From Paraburkholderia sp. CNPSo 3272 (GTDB lineage Bacteria > Pseudomonadota > Gammaproteobacteria > Burkholderiales > Burkholderiaceae): 64,000 bases of DNA. The stretch is taken from positions 78,378-142,377 of the forward strand of contig NZ_JAMBPQ010000018.1 in NCBI RefSeq assembly GCF_024206495.1, in the 5' to 3' direction. Position 1 is the first letter of the stretch. Every line of letters begins with the position of its first letter. A program made the position numbers and the translations under genes. The notes under the pieces are model-generated. The model saw only the letters and a list, made by a program, of their open reading frames with translations, was not told where the DNA came from and searched no databases. Shown here in pieces: positions 16,634 through 24,775 of this stretch.

Positions 16634-17616
16634 GCGAGAGCGGCTCCGAAGCCGAGCTGGCGTTGCGCGATTGCGGCAGCCTCCTTCACGATGCGTCCGA
16701 TCAATTCCGCACAGGTCGGCAAGTCGTGGATGAGACCGGTCACGATCCCGGCGGGGAACGCGCCGCCTTCGACTTCTCCCGTGACGAACGCGTCCATCCA
16801 ACGCTTCGCTCCGGTCAGCGCGTAGAGGTCGGTGTGCGTCACGTGCCCGCTGCGTTCCAGTTCGAGCGCGGCGAGGCTCACACTGTTCTTGACCACGCGA
16901 CTCGAATCGCCGATCGAGCGGCCGACCAGCACCGTATCGCGCTCCGTCGCTTCCAGCAGACGTTGCTTGATCGCCGGGTGGACCTGCGATTCTTGCGTGA
17001 GCATAAACCGCGTGCCCATATTGACGCCGTCCGCACCGAGCGCCAGCGCCGCCATCAGACCGCGCCCATCGGCGAAGCCACCGGAGGCGAGAATCGGCAC
17101 CTTGAGCTTGTCGGCGGCGGCGGGAATCAGGACCAGTCCCGGGATATCGTCTTCGCCAGGGTGTCCCGCGCATTCGAACCCGTCGATGCTGACGGCGTCC
17201 GCGCCGAGCGATTCGGCCTTCACCGCATGGCGGACCGTGACACACTTGTGGACCACCTTGACGCCGTGCGTCTTGAATTCGGCTATGTATTTCGCGGGAT
17301 TGCTGCCTGCCGTTTCCACGACCTGCACACCCTGCGAAACGATGGTGCGCACATACGCGTCATAGTCGAGACCGGCATTCGCGCCGAGTACGGTCAGATT
17401 CACACCGAACGGCTTGTCCGTGAGCGAACGCACTTTGTCGATCTCACGCGCGAGCGCGTCGGCGCTTGCATGCGTATGCGCCGAGATGAACCCAAGACCG
17501 CCTGCGTTGCCTACGGCCGCTGCCAGTTCGGCGCGCGCCACCCAGCGCATGCCTCCTTGAATGATGGGGTATTGAATGCCGAGTAATTCAGTAATGCGAT
17601 TGACTTTGGGTTTCAT
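16630..17616 (-). CDS. Nitronate monooxygenase/2-nitropropane-dioxygenase-like flavoprotein
   Basis: A 328-residue FMN TIM-barrel protein: YPIIQGGMRWVA at the N-terminus, the GFECAGHPGEDD segment with the usual active-site His, then ILASGGFADGRG and GADGVNMGTRF for FMN phosphate binding. In CoA-thioester degradation clusters such proteins often act as enoyl-CoA or keto reductases rather than on nitronates, so the exact reaction is open. I chose the ATG at 17614-17616; a longer frame upstream encodes low-complexity sequence. It is coupled to the CoA-transferase gene and lies about 110 nt downstream of a crotonase. Confidence 0.82.
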   Translation of the reverse strand: MKPKVNRITELLGIQYPIIQGGMRWVARAELAAAVGNAGGLGFISAHTHASADALAREIDKVRSLTDKPFGVNLTVLGANAGLDYDAYVRTIVSQGVQVVETAGSNPAKYIAEFKTHGVKVVHKCVTVRHAVKAESLGADAVSIDGFECAGHPGEDDIPGLVLIPAAADKLKVPILASGGFADGRGLMAALALGADGVNMGTRFMLTQESQVHPAIKQRLLEATERDTVLVGRSIGDSSRVVKNSVSLAALELERSGHVTHTDLYALTGAKRWMDAFVTGEVEGGAFPAGIVTGLIHDLPTCAELIGRIVKEAAAIAQRQLGFGAALA

Positions 17617-17725
17617 CGCGTGCCTGTAGTCTGGGTAGGGAGTGTGGGTGCCAGAAAAGGGCGCTGGACGCGCGCGGCCTGGCGTGCTCGGTTCGCCACG
17701 GCAGAAGTGGCTTTTTTTCAGCGAT

Positions 17726-18502
17726 TCAACAATCGCGGAACTGCGGCTTGCGTTTTTCGGCGAAGGCGGCCATTCCTTCCTTGCGGTCTTCGGTCGCGAA
17801 AGTCGAATAAGCCATGCGCCGCTCGAACAGGATGCCTTCGGCGAGGGTCGATTCGTAGGCACGGTTGACGCACTCTTTCGCCATCGCCACGACCGGTTGT
17901 GAGAATCGCGCGATTTCGTCGGCTGTTTTCAGGGCTTCGTCGACGAGCGTATCGACGGGAACGATGCGGCTCACGAGCCCGCATCGTTCGGCTTCGACAG
18001 CGTCCATCCTGCGGCCCGTGAGAATCATCTCCATCGCCTTCGATTTGCCGAGCACGCGCGTGAGGCGCTGCGTGCCGCCGGCGCCGGGAATGGTTGCGAG
18101 CGTGATTTCGGGCAGGGCGAAACGCGCGTTGTCGGCGGCCAGAATGAAGTCGCACATCATGGCCAGCTCGCAGCCCCCGCCCAGCGCGAGACCGGCGACG
18201 GCGGCGATGACCGGTTTGCGGCAACGCGAGGTGCGCTCCCAGTTCGACGTGATGAACTGATTCTTGTAGACGTCCATGTACGTCCATTCGCTCATCATCT
18301 TGATGTCGGCTCCGGCGGCGAACGCCTTTTCACTGCCGGTGAGCACGATCGCGCCAATGGCCGGATCGGCTTCGAGGCCGTCGAGTGCGGTCGTCAGCTC
18401 GTCCATCAACGGGTTGTTCAACGCGTTATAGGCTTGCGGACGGTTCAGCTTGATCAAGCCGGTCTTGCCGTGAATTTCGACGATGATCGTCTCGTAGGCC
18501 AT
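17726..18502 (-). CDS. Enoyl-CoA hydratase with canonical catalytic glutamates
   Basis: A 258-residue crotonase of standard length. Both glutamates used for hydration are visible, in GGGCELAM and in LPEITLATIPGAGG, together with the AFAAGADI oxyanion-hole segment. It should add water to trans-2-enoyl-CoA esters. The start ATG at 18500-18502 is followed by a clean N-terminus. It is the first gene of the leftward operon that ends with thiolase, so this operon holds a hydratase, a reductase-like flavoprotein, CoA-transferases and thiolase. Confidence 0.93.
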   Translation of the reverse strand: MAYETIIVEIHGKTGLIKLNRPQAYNALNNPLMDELTTALDGLEADPAIGAIVLTGSEKAFAAGADIKMMSEWTYMDVYKNQFITSNWERTSRCRKPVIAAVAGLALGGGCELAMMCDFILAADNARFALPEITLATIPGAGGTQRLTRVLGKSKAMEMILTGRRMDAVEAERCGLVSRIVPVDTLVDEALKTADEIARFSQPVVAMAKECVNRAYESTLAEGILFERRMAYSTFATEDRKEGMAAFAEKRKPQFRDC

Positions 18503-18615
18503 GGTCTTTCCTTGCGGGAATCAGGGTGAACACTTAAGCCAGCTTCGGTATCTGCTCGGCCGTAGATGCGTTGGCTGCGGCACCCCGTGCAGACTGCGTC
18601 GGGTCGTGCCGCGCG

Positions 18616-18644
18616 TTGCCAAATTTATGAACGACGTTTATGAT
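18616..18644 (+). promoter_or_regulatory. Strong sigma70-like promoter with abutting operator
   Basis: TTGCCA (18616-18621) and TATGAT (18639-18644) are exactly 17 nt apart, each five of six to consensus. The palindrome TGAAC-GAC-GTTTA (core 18629-18639) fills the end of the spacer and overlaps the -10 by one base. It drives the crotonase/CoA-transferase pair to the right. Confidence 0.6.
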
Positions 18645-18722
18645 TCTGAATGTGTGACCCGGCTTTGTCAATTGAGCCCGTGGTCGGATTTGCTAACGGA
18701 AAATACCGCGAGGAGACAGTGC

Positions 18723-19517
18723 ATGACGACTCGTCACGAGGACGGACAGATTCGCGTTGAACAGCGCGCAAACCTGCTTTTGATAGGGATCGACCGGCCG
18801 GAAAAGCGCAACGGCTTTACCCCGAAGATGTTCGAGGAACTGGCCGCTGCTTACACGCGGCTCGAGAACAGCAGCGATCTGTTCTGCGCTCTGGTCTATG
18901 CCGAAGGCGACCACTTTACGGCCGGGCTCGACATGCCGAAGATCGCGCCGTTGCGCCGTGAGGGCAAACCCTTGCTTCCGGAGGGCGAGGTCGATCCGTT
19001 CAACTTGCGCGCGCCGCTGCGCACCAAGCCGGTCGTCATCGCTCTCAAGGGAATCTGCTTTACGGTCGCGGTCGAATTGATGCTCGCGTCGGAAGTGGCG
19101 GTGGCCGCCGATAACTGCCGTTTCTCCCAGCTTGAAGTGAAGCGGGGGATCATGGCAGGTTGTGGTGCGACGTTCCGGATGGTCCAGCGTGCCGGCTGGG
19201 GCAACGCGATGAAGGTGCTGCTCACCGGCGACGAGTTCACTGCCGAGGAGGCGCGCCGCATGAACTTCGTTCAGGACGTCGTGCCGGCGGGCCAGGAATT
19301 CGACCGCGCGCTGGCTATCGCAGAGCGAATCGCCGCGCAGGCGCCGCTCGCCGTGCAGGCCACGATGCAGAACGCGCGTGTTTCACTGGGGCAAGGCTGG
19401 CAGGATGCCTACGCGACGATTCAGTCGACGCAGCAGTTTCTCTACAACACGGAAGATGCAAAGGAAGGCGTTCAGTCCTTCGTCGAAAAACGTACGGCGA
19501 AGTTCGTCGGACGCTGA
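18723..19517 (+). CDS. Enoyl-CoA hydratase/isomerase family protein
   Basis: A 264-residue crotonase-fold enzyme. The oxyanion segment is HFTAGLDMPKI, and glutamates appear at the two usual positions, in VAVELMLA and QLEVKRGI. The start is the ATG at 18723 preceded by GAGGAGA; an open frame extending to 18501 crosses the promoter and is not coding. The gene is transcribed with the class III CoA-transferase 48 nt downstream. It probably hydrates or isomerises an acyl-CoA made by that transferase. Confidence 0.88.
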   Translation: MTTRHEDGQIRVEQRANLLLIGIDRPEKRNGFTPKMFEELAAAYTRLENSSDLFCALVYAEGDHFTAGLDMPKIAPLRREGKPLLPEGEVDPFNLRAPLRTKPVVIALKGICFTVAVELMLASEVAVAADNCRFSQLEVKRGIMAGCGATFRMVQRAGWGNAMKVLLTGDEFTAEEARRMNFVQDVVPAGQEFDRALAIAERIAAQAPLAVQATMQNARVSLGQGWQDAYATIQSTQQFLYNTEDAKEGVQSFVEKRTAKFVGR

Positions 19518-19565
19518 GGCATGGCTTGCGGCGCGGCGGGTATGAATTCAAGGGGACAGTTTGAT

Positions 19566-20807
19566 ATGACAAAAGGCGCGTTGACGGGAGTTCGCGTACT
19601 CGACCTGAGCCGTATTCTCGCGGGGCCCTGGGGGGCGCAGATGCTGGCGGATCTCGGCGCGGAGGTCATCAAGGTCGAGCGTCCGGGCAAAGGGGACGAT
19701 TCGCGGCAGTTCGGCCCGCCGTTTCTGATGGATCGGGAAGGCAAGGTCACGCGCGAGTCGACGTTCTTTATCAGCGCGAACCGCGGCAAGAAGTCGATTA
19801 CGTGCGATATTTCGACGCCCGACGGCCAGGCGCTGGTCCGCTCGCTGGCTACGCATTGCGACGTGCTGCTCGAGAACTATAAGGTTGGCGACCTGAAACG
19901 CTACGGGCTCGACTACGAGAGCCTCAAAGTCGTCAATCCTCGCTTGATCTACTGCTCGATAACGGGGTTCGGACAAACCGGGCCGTACAGCCCGCGCCCC
20001 GGATACGACTCGATTTTCCAGGCGATGGGTGGTCTGATGAGCGTCACCGGCAACGGCGACGACGTGCCGGGCGGCGGACCGATGAAAACCGGGCCCAGTC
20101 TCGCGGACATCCTTTGCGGCCAGTACGCGGCGTCCGCGATCATCGCCGCGCTCTATCATCGCGACGCGGCGCAAGGCGGCAGTGGGCAGGGGCAGTACAT
20201 CGACCTCGCGCTGCTGGATGCGATGATCGCCGCCACATCGCACTATGCAAGCCAGTACCTCGTTTCAGGTCAGGTTCCGGTCCGGCGCGGTACGGAGGGA
20301 AACGGCGGCATGCCGTCGCGCATGTTCCGCTGTGCCGATCGCGACATCATGATCGTTGCGGGCAACAATGAACAATACGCGCGGATGTGCCAGGTCCTCG
20401 GGCATCCCGAACTTGCCCGCGACCCGCGATTCAGCGAGATTGCACTGCGAGTGAAAAATCGCCGCGCGCTTGGCGAAGTGTTCGAACCGCTGATCGCCGC
20501 ATGGCAAAGCGATGAATTGCTGGCGGCCCTAGACGCCGCCGGGGTGCCGGCGGGGCCGATCAACGATCTGGCGCAAGTGTTCGCCGATCCCCATGTGCAA
20601 GCGCGTGCGATGTGTATTGAAGTCGCGCATCCGCTTACCGACGAGGCGGTTCGTATGGTCGCCAATCCGGTGAAGATGTCGGGCACGCCTATCGACTCGT
20701 ATGGAGCGCCGCCGATGCTCGGTCAGCATACGGACACCGTGCTTCGCGATGTGCTGGGCATGGCGCAATCGGACATCGATCTCCTGCGCGAAAAGAAAGT
20801 GCTGTAG
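19566..20807 (+). CDS. Class III (CaiB/BaiF) CoA-transferase
   Basis: A 413-residue CoA-transferase with VRVLDLSRILAGPWGAQMLADLG at the N-terminus, ANRGKKSITCDI, LIYCSITGFGQTGPY and the catalytic aspartate Asp181 in PSLADILCG. It should attach CoA to a pathway acid using another acyl-CoA as donor. AGGGGA before the ATG at 19566 decides the start. It is the second gene of a two-gene operon and is followed by a hairpin. Confidence 0.92.
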   Translation: MTKGALTGVRVLDLSRILAGPWGAQMLADLGAEVIKVERPGKGDDSRQFGPPFLMDREGKVTRESTFFISANRGKKSITCDISTPDGQALVRSLATHCDVLLENYKVGDLKRYGLDYESLKVVNPRLIYCSITGFGQTGPYSPRPGYDSIFQAMGGLMSVTGNGDDVPGGGPMKTGPSLADILCGQYAASAIIAALYHRDAAQGGSGQGQYIDLALLDAMIAATSHYASQYLVSGQVPVRRGTEGNGGMPSRMFRCADRDIMIVAGNNEQYARMCQVLGHPELARDPRFSEIALRVKNRRALGEVFEPLIAAWQSDELLAALDAAGVPAGPINDLAQVFADPHVQARAMCIEVAHPLTDEAVRMVANPVKMSGTPIDSYGAPPMLGQHTDTVLRDVLGMAQSDIDLLREKKVL

Positions 20808-20830
20808 AAAGCGAAAAACCTGCGAGGCGC

Positions 20831-20844
20831 AGCCCTTCGGGGCT
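20831..20844 (+). terminator. Hairpin with TTCG tetraloop after CoA-transferase gene
   Basis: AGCCC-TTCG-GGGCT at 20831-20844, followed by CGTTTAT. The stem is short but closed by a stable UUCG loop, and it lies 23 nt after the stop codon. Confidence 0.42.
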
Positions 20845-20966
20845 CGTTTATCCATGGCTTTTCGACATCAGTTAGGATTGCAAATATACAAGCCGCTGCG
20901 AGATTGCTGCACAGCGCGGCGGGCACTCGTTTTTTATCGCGCTAATGGATCAGGGATGAACGGCGC

Positions 20967-21002
20967 AAAAAAAGACCTTGGCCAGGTGTCCCGCAGCCAA
21001 GG
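20967..21002 (-). terminator. Rho-independent terminator for the leftward SDR gene
   Basis: On the minus strand CCTTGGC (21002-20996) pairs with GCCAAGG (20982-20976), followed by TC and seven T residues (20973-20967). This is a classic intrinsic terminator, about 200 nt after the stop of the SDR at 21207. Confidence 0.65.
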
Positions 21003-21047
21003 CCTAAACTCCACACGCTCTCGCGAAGTGTGCCGGAGGAGAAATAT

Positions 21048-21218
21048 GTGAGCGCTCTCGATCGAGTTCGTACGCGTCTCGTGCGAACTCGCCCTCAGAT
21101 CGAGGTGTCCCAGCTAATGCAACTATTGGTTCGATTAAATTCTCTGCGACTGCTGCATAATGCAACTCCCTGTTTCATATATTGCAACTGTGTTCAAAAA
21201 GACGCACTAAAGCATTGA
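21048..21218 (+). CDS. Possible small ORF or regulator remnant
   Basis: A GGAGGA ribosome-binding site (21035-21040) stands 7 nt before a GTG that opens a 56-codon frame ending at 21218. The site also precedes an ATG-TGA minimal reading frame at 21046-21051. The peptide has a helical LVRLNSLRLL stretch that faintly recalls MarR-type N-termini, then degenerates. It overlaps the end of the convergent SDR gene by 12 nt. It may be a decayed gene or a leader peptide; the coding evidence is weak. Confidence 0.28.
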   Translation: MSALDRVRTRLVRTRPQIEVSQLMQLLVRLNSLRLLHNATPCFIYCNCVQKDALKH

Positions 21219-21971
21219 CTGTCCGCCGTCCACACTGATAGTCTGCCCCGTTATGAAATTAGCGTCGTCACTGCACAGAAATGCAACTGTTCGTCCAATA
21301 TCGAGCTCAGGATCGCCGAAGCGGCCAAGCGCGATTTCAGCGAGATAGCGCGAGCGTTCCTGGGGATTGGCTTCGAGGTAAGCTTCAGCGGCTGGCGTGA
21401 GCGCTGCCGGGCAAATGACGTTGACGGTGATGCCATAGGCACCCCATTCGCGCGCGGCAACACGCGAAAGCCCACGAATGCCCTCCTTGGTTGCGGCGTA
21501 CGCGCCGAATCCCTTGAGCCCTTCGATGCCTGTGCGCGAGCCGAAGTTGACGATGGCGCCGCGGCCCTGTGCCTTCATGTGCGGCAATACGGCCTGCATG
21601 AAATACAGCGTGCCGTACAAGCCGGACTCGAGTGTGTTGCTCCAGTCGTCGTCGGTAACGGACTCGAGCAGCACACCCGGGCTGCTGCTTTGTGCGTTGT
21701 TAATAAGCGCGTTCACGCGTCCGAAACGCTCAATGGCAAGTTCGACCGTGCGCACGGCGTCGGCTCGATTGCGCGTGTCGCCAGGCACGACGAGCACTTG
21801 GGAACCGAGGGCGCTCAGTTGCTCGGCAGCATGCGTCAGTTTGCTCTCCGTGCGGCCAGTCAGCACGAGGCACGCGCCCTCGGAGGCGAGCGAGCGGGCA
21901 ATGCCGAGTCCAATACCTTGGCCGCCTCCGGTCACGATGGCGACCTTTTCTGCCAGTTTTTTCGTGTACAT
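21207..21971 (-). CDS. Short-chain dehydrogenase/reductase
   Basis: A 254-residue SDR with TGGGQGIG, INNAQ (in place of NNAG), a serine in VNFGSRTG, the catalytic YAATK and a terminal ITGQTISVDGGQ. It is a FabG-like oxidoreductase of unknown alcohol or ketone. It is transcribed leftward from a promoter carrying the best copy of the shared palindrome (22066-22076), so it probably belongs to the same regulon as the first P450. It ends at a good intrinsic terminator. Confidence 0.88.
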   Translation of the reverse strand: MYTKKLAEKVAIVTGGGQGIGLGIARSLASEGACLVLTGRTESKLTHAAEQLSALGSQVLVVPGDTRNRADAVRTVELAIERFGRVNALINNAQSSSPGVLLESVTDDDWSNTLESGLYGTLYFMQAVLPHMKAQGRGAIVNFGSRTGIEGLKGFGAYAATKEGIRGLSRVAAREWGAYGITVNVICPAALTPAAEAYLEANPQERSRYLAEIALGRFGDPELDIGRTVAFLCSDDANFITGQTISVDGGQSML

Positions 21972-22060
21972 GGGTGATCCAGAAGTGAAGTTGATGCTGC
22001 TGTTCGACGCGCGTGCGTGTTACGTAAATGCTGCACAGTCCGTCGCGCCAGCATTTCAAT

Positions 22061-22089
22061 TTTGTGAACGTCGTTCAACTATATCTCAA
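22061..22089 (-). promoter_or_regulatory. Promoter of the SDR gene with perfect TGAACGTCGTTCA operator
   Basis: On the minus strand TTGAGA (22089-22084) and CACAAA (22066-22061) are 17 nt apart. The palindrome TGAAC-GTC-GTTCA (core 22066-22076) abuts the -10, as at 2679 and 18629. The run GTTCAACTATA is shared exactly with the P450 promoter at 3547. Confidence 0.5.
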
Positions 22090-22164
22090 CTTGGATGAGA
22101 GGGTGCCCTGGCGTATTCCCGAATTCGGGCAGTGCAAAAGTGTGCCAAATTGTGATCGTTGTAA

Positions 22165-22190
22165 AACTATGTGAATAGTTCCCGTATAAT
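22165..22190 (+). promoter_or_regulatory. IclR promoter with palindrome in the -35 region
   Basis: A perfect TATAAT (22185-22190) lies just downstream of AACTAT-gtga-ATAGTT (22165-22180). No good -35 is seen because the palindrome occupies that position. This suggests autoregulation by the IclR protein encoded downstream. Confidence 0.45.
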
Positions 22191-22217
22191 CGATAGAGTC
22201 AATTCATGGGGAAAATC

Positions 22218-23012
22218 ATGTTGAAAGAGACCTCAGCGCCGGCGGACCGGGATGTCAGCGGGCCACGCTCGCTGACCCGGCTCCTCGGAATTTTCGATGT
22301 GCTGGCGAAGTCCCCGGAAGGGATGTCGCTGGCGGAACTGAATGTCGCCCTGGAGTCACCGAAGAGCAGTCTGCTCAATCTGCTGAGACCTCTAGTGGCG
22401 GAAGGGTTTTTGATGCACGACGCAGGCCGCTATCGCCTCGGGCCGTCGATTTTCCGGTTGTCCGCGGGCGTGATGGCCGCGTGGAATTTCTCGAAGATGC
22501 TGCGCCCGTTCCTGGTGGATCTCTCGAAAAGCACCAATGAAACCGTGTATATCGGCGTCCTCGACATCGAGCACAAAGAGATCACCTATGTAGACGTGAT
22601 CGAGAGCGAACAATCCGTGCGCTATTCGATGCACATCGGTTTGCGCCGTCCGCTCTATTGCACGGCTGCGGGGCGCGTGCTGTTGGCTCATGCGCCGGAC
22701 GCTTTCGTCACCGACTACATGAAGACGGTCAAGTTCGAGCGTCGTACGCCGCAAACGGTCGCGACGAAGAAAGCGCTGCGTGACGAACTCGATCACATCC
22801 TCGAAACCGGTTTGTCGGTGAGCCGCGGCGAATTGCTGCCGGACTCCGCGGGTGTGTCGTCGCCGATCTTCGGGCCGAACGGTAACGTGATCGCGGCGAT
22901 GGCGATTGGTGCGCCGCTCGAGCGTTTTGATCGCGAACGCCCGCAACTCGAGCAGAATATGATCAGGGTGGCCCAGCGCGCGTCTGCATTGGGTGAAGCC
23001 GAAGGGGAGTGA
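22218..23012 (+). CDS. IclR-family transcriptional regulator
   Basis: A 264-residue regulator with an N-terminal winged helix (LTRLLGIFDVLAKSPEGMSLAEL, SSLLNLLRPLVAEGFL) and a C-terminal IclR ligand-binding domain (RRPLYCTAAGRVLLA, ISSP-like VSSPIF, IAAMAIGAP). IclR members commonly control aromatic or terpenoid degradation. An ATG at 22206 is in frame, but GGGG at 22208-22211 fits the ATG at 22218. The gene is divergent from the SDR and probably regulates it, the MFS transporter or itself. Confidence 0.9.
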   Translation: MLKETSAPADRDVSGPRSLTRLLGIFDVLAKSPEGMSLAELNVALESPKSSLLNLLRPLVAEGFLMHDAGRYRLGPSIFRLSAGVMAAWNFSKMLRPFLVDLSKSTNETVYIGVLDIEHKEITYVDVIESEQSVRYSMHIGLRRPLYCTAAGRVLLAHAPDAFVTDYMKTVKFERRTPQTVATKKALRDELDHILETGLSVSRGELLPDSAGVSSPIFGPNGNVIAAMAIGAPLERFDRERPQLEQNMIRVAQRASALGEAEGE

Positions 23013-23020
23013 CCGGCCAG

Positions 23021-23060
23021 CGTGCCGTACATTGAGGCATATGCTTCAATGTGCGGCACG
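23021..23060. terminator. 40-bp near-perfect palindrome between convergent IclR and MFS genes
   Basis: CGTGCCG-t-ACATTGA-g-GCAT is followed immediately by its complement ATGC-t-TCAATGT-g-CGGCACG. The two mispaired positions can form G-U wobbles, so the RNA would fold into an unbroken 20-bp hairpin. It starts 9 nt after the IclR stop. There is no T-tract; a bidirectional terminator is the simplest reading. Confidence 0.5.
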
Positions 23061-23117
23061 CATGGCGAATTTGAAGAAGCGTTGGACCAGCGTGTGACAG
23101 ATCGTCCGCAACGACGA

Positions 23118-24539
23118 TCAATGGGCGTGACGCTTCGGCAGCATGAAGGCGATCAGCAGTCCGGCAATCGAACTGCAGGCGATGTAGGCGAATACAGAAA
23201 CATAGCCACTGTCGCCAGCAAACGCACCACCGTCATTTCCCGCCGCCGCGCTGCGCAGCAGCACGAATACCGCCTGGGCGCCTACCGCGAAGAAGCACGA
23301 GAAGAAGACGTAGAGCATGCCCGTTGCCTCGCCTGTCTGATGCACAGGCGTTGTTTCCACGATCTGGTTGTACAGCGCCGTGCTCGCGAAGGCGAGCCCA
23401 AACGAGCACAGGACCGCGCCTGGAATAAAGAGCAGCAGGCTGCGATGAAGCACGATCAGCGAGGCCCAGGCAAAGGCCAGAATGACCATGCCGATCAAGG
23501 CAGCGCGACGAGCCTTGTACCGGGCCGCAATGCGGCCGCTCCACGGGCTCGCGACCATCGCGACGATGTTGACGCTGAACATCAGCAATCCGGCCGCTGT
23601 CGCGCTCAGCCCGAACCCGGCGTGCGTGCCCGCAGGCTGCTGGGCAAGCAGCGAGAAAACCTGCCCCAGCTGCATGCCGCCTGCCGCGAGAAATGCCATG
23701 CAGGCATTCGCCAATATGACTTCGCGCGTCTTCAGCAGACGCACGTTGATGAGCGGATGACGCGCCTTGAGTTGATGCCGCGCCCATAGTCCGAGTACGA
23801 CAATCCCGCCGACGATCAAGCCCCATAGCCGCGCATCGCCAAACCCCCACGCGCGGATTTGTTGCACTGCGAAGAGAATGGCGCACAGTGCCGGAGCGAA
23901 CGCAAGGCCTCGAACGTAGTCGATCCGTACGCCGGGATGCGGCGGCGACGGCGGGGTCCAGGCGCGTACGGCAGCGACCGCCACCACGCAAAGCGCGACT
24001 TTGAACCAAAAGCCGCCTTGCCAGGAATAGTGATCCACGACGACGCCCGCACCAATGTAGACCAGCCCCGCGGATACCATGCCGGCAGCACTGATCAGGC
24101 CCACCGCGCCAGGCAGCCTCGCCGGTGGCAGGTTCTCGCGGACCAGGCCGATGGAGAGCGGCGTAATGCCCGCCGCGATCGATTGCATTGCGCACCCAGT
24201 GAGGAGCATGCCGACATGGGTTGCACATGCGGCGACCACCGCGCCGGCGGCAGCGACCGACATCACCACGAGCAGAATGCGACGGTAGCCTAGCAAGTCG
24301 CCGAGTCGTCCGCTTAGCGCGGCAAAGATGGCCGAGCCGAGCCAGTAGGCGGTAACGGTCCAGCTCACGGCGTTCGAGGCAGGGAAGGCCTTGTAGAGCG
24401 TGACCAGCACCGTATAGATAACGACGATACCGGACGAGGATGCCACCGCGGCTAGCAGGATCGCCATCGTGAACCCGCGCGGGGGACTGGCAACGGGCTG
24501 TGTTCGGTGTGCCTGCTGCTGGAGGACTTCAGCTTGCAT
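23118..24539 (-). CDS. MFS transporter, DHA2-like
   Basis: A 473-residue inner-membrane protein with many hydrophobic helices, probably 14 segments, and the MFS motif A as SGRLGDLLGYRRILL between helices 2 and 3. The family exports drugs or moves small organic molecules by proton antiport. In this setting it may import the pathway substrate or export toxic intermediates. It is divergent from the amidohydrolase operon, with a GAAC-AAT-GTTC palindrome 45 nt upstream of its start. Confidence 0.88.
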   Translation of the reverse strand: MQAEVLQQQAHRTQPVASPPRGFTMAILLAAVASSSGIVVIYTVLVTLYKAFPASNAVSWTVTAYWLGSAIFAALSGRLGDLLGYRRILLVVMSVAAAGAVVAACATHVGMLLTGCAMQSIAAGITPLSIGLVRENLPPARLPGAVGLISAAGMVSAGLVYIGAGVVVDHYSWQGGFWFKVALCVVAVAAVRAWTPPSPPHPGVRIDYVRGLAFAPALCAILFAVQQIRAWGFGDARLWGLIVGGIVVLGLWARHQLKARHPLINVRLLKTREVILANACMAFLAAGGMQLGQVFSLLAQQPAGTHAGFGLSATAAGLLMFSVNIVAMVASPWSGRIAARYKARRAALIGMVILAFAWASLIVLHRSLLLFIPGAVLCSFGLAFASTALYNQIVETTPVHQTGEATGMLYVFFSCFFAVGAQAVFVLLRSAAAGNDGGAFAGDSGYVSVFAYIACSSIAGLLIAFMLPKRHAH

Positions 24540-24583
24540 AAACGTCTCCGGTTGTACGTATCGTTTCGAGTATACTCATATAC

Positions 24584-24594
24584 GAACAATGTTC
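24584..24594. promoter_or_regulatory. Operator-like palindrome GAACAATGTTC
   Basis: A perfect GAAC-N3-GTTC copy between the divergent MFS and amidohydrolase genes. Next to it GTATA-ctca-TATAC (24570-24583) contains TATACT-like -10 elements readable on both strands. Confidence 0.45.
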
Positions 24595-24775
24595 GAATTT
24601 ATGTTTTCCGGGGAATACTATGCGAACTTCAGGAGTGACGACGGTGCCGGCCGATATCAATTCGATATCGACGTTTCCGGGTTCGATATGAGAGTTTTTG
24701 GGCTGATGGCTTGAGCCGATACTTCTCTCAAGGGCGCACGTCCAGCAGCGCTCCCCCATAACCAGGAGAGAGTCC

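Larger units (their letters stand above)
20808..21206. other. Intergenic region of about 400 nt
   Basis: Holds a TTCG-loop hairpin after the CoA-transferase, a leftward terminator, a mini-ORF with a strong ribosome-binding site, and three TGCAACT repeats between 21117 and 21189. A possible weak operator copy reads TGAACACAGTTGCA on the minus strand at 21183-21196. No full-length gene was seen. Confidence 0.6.
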
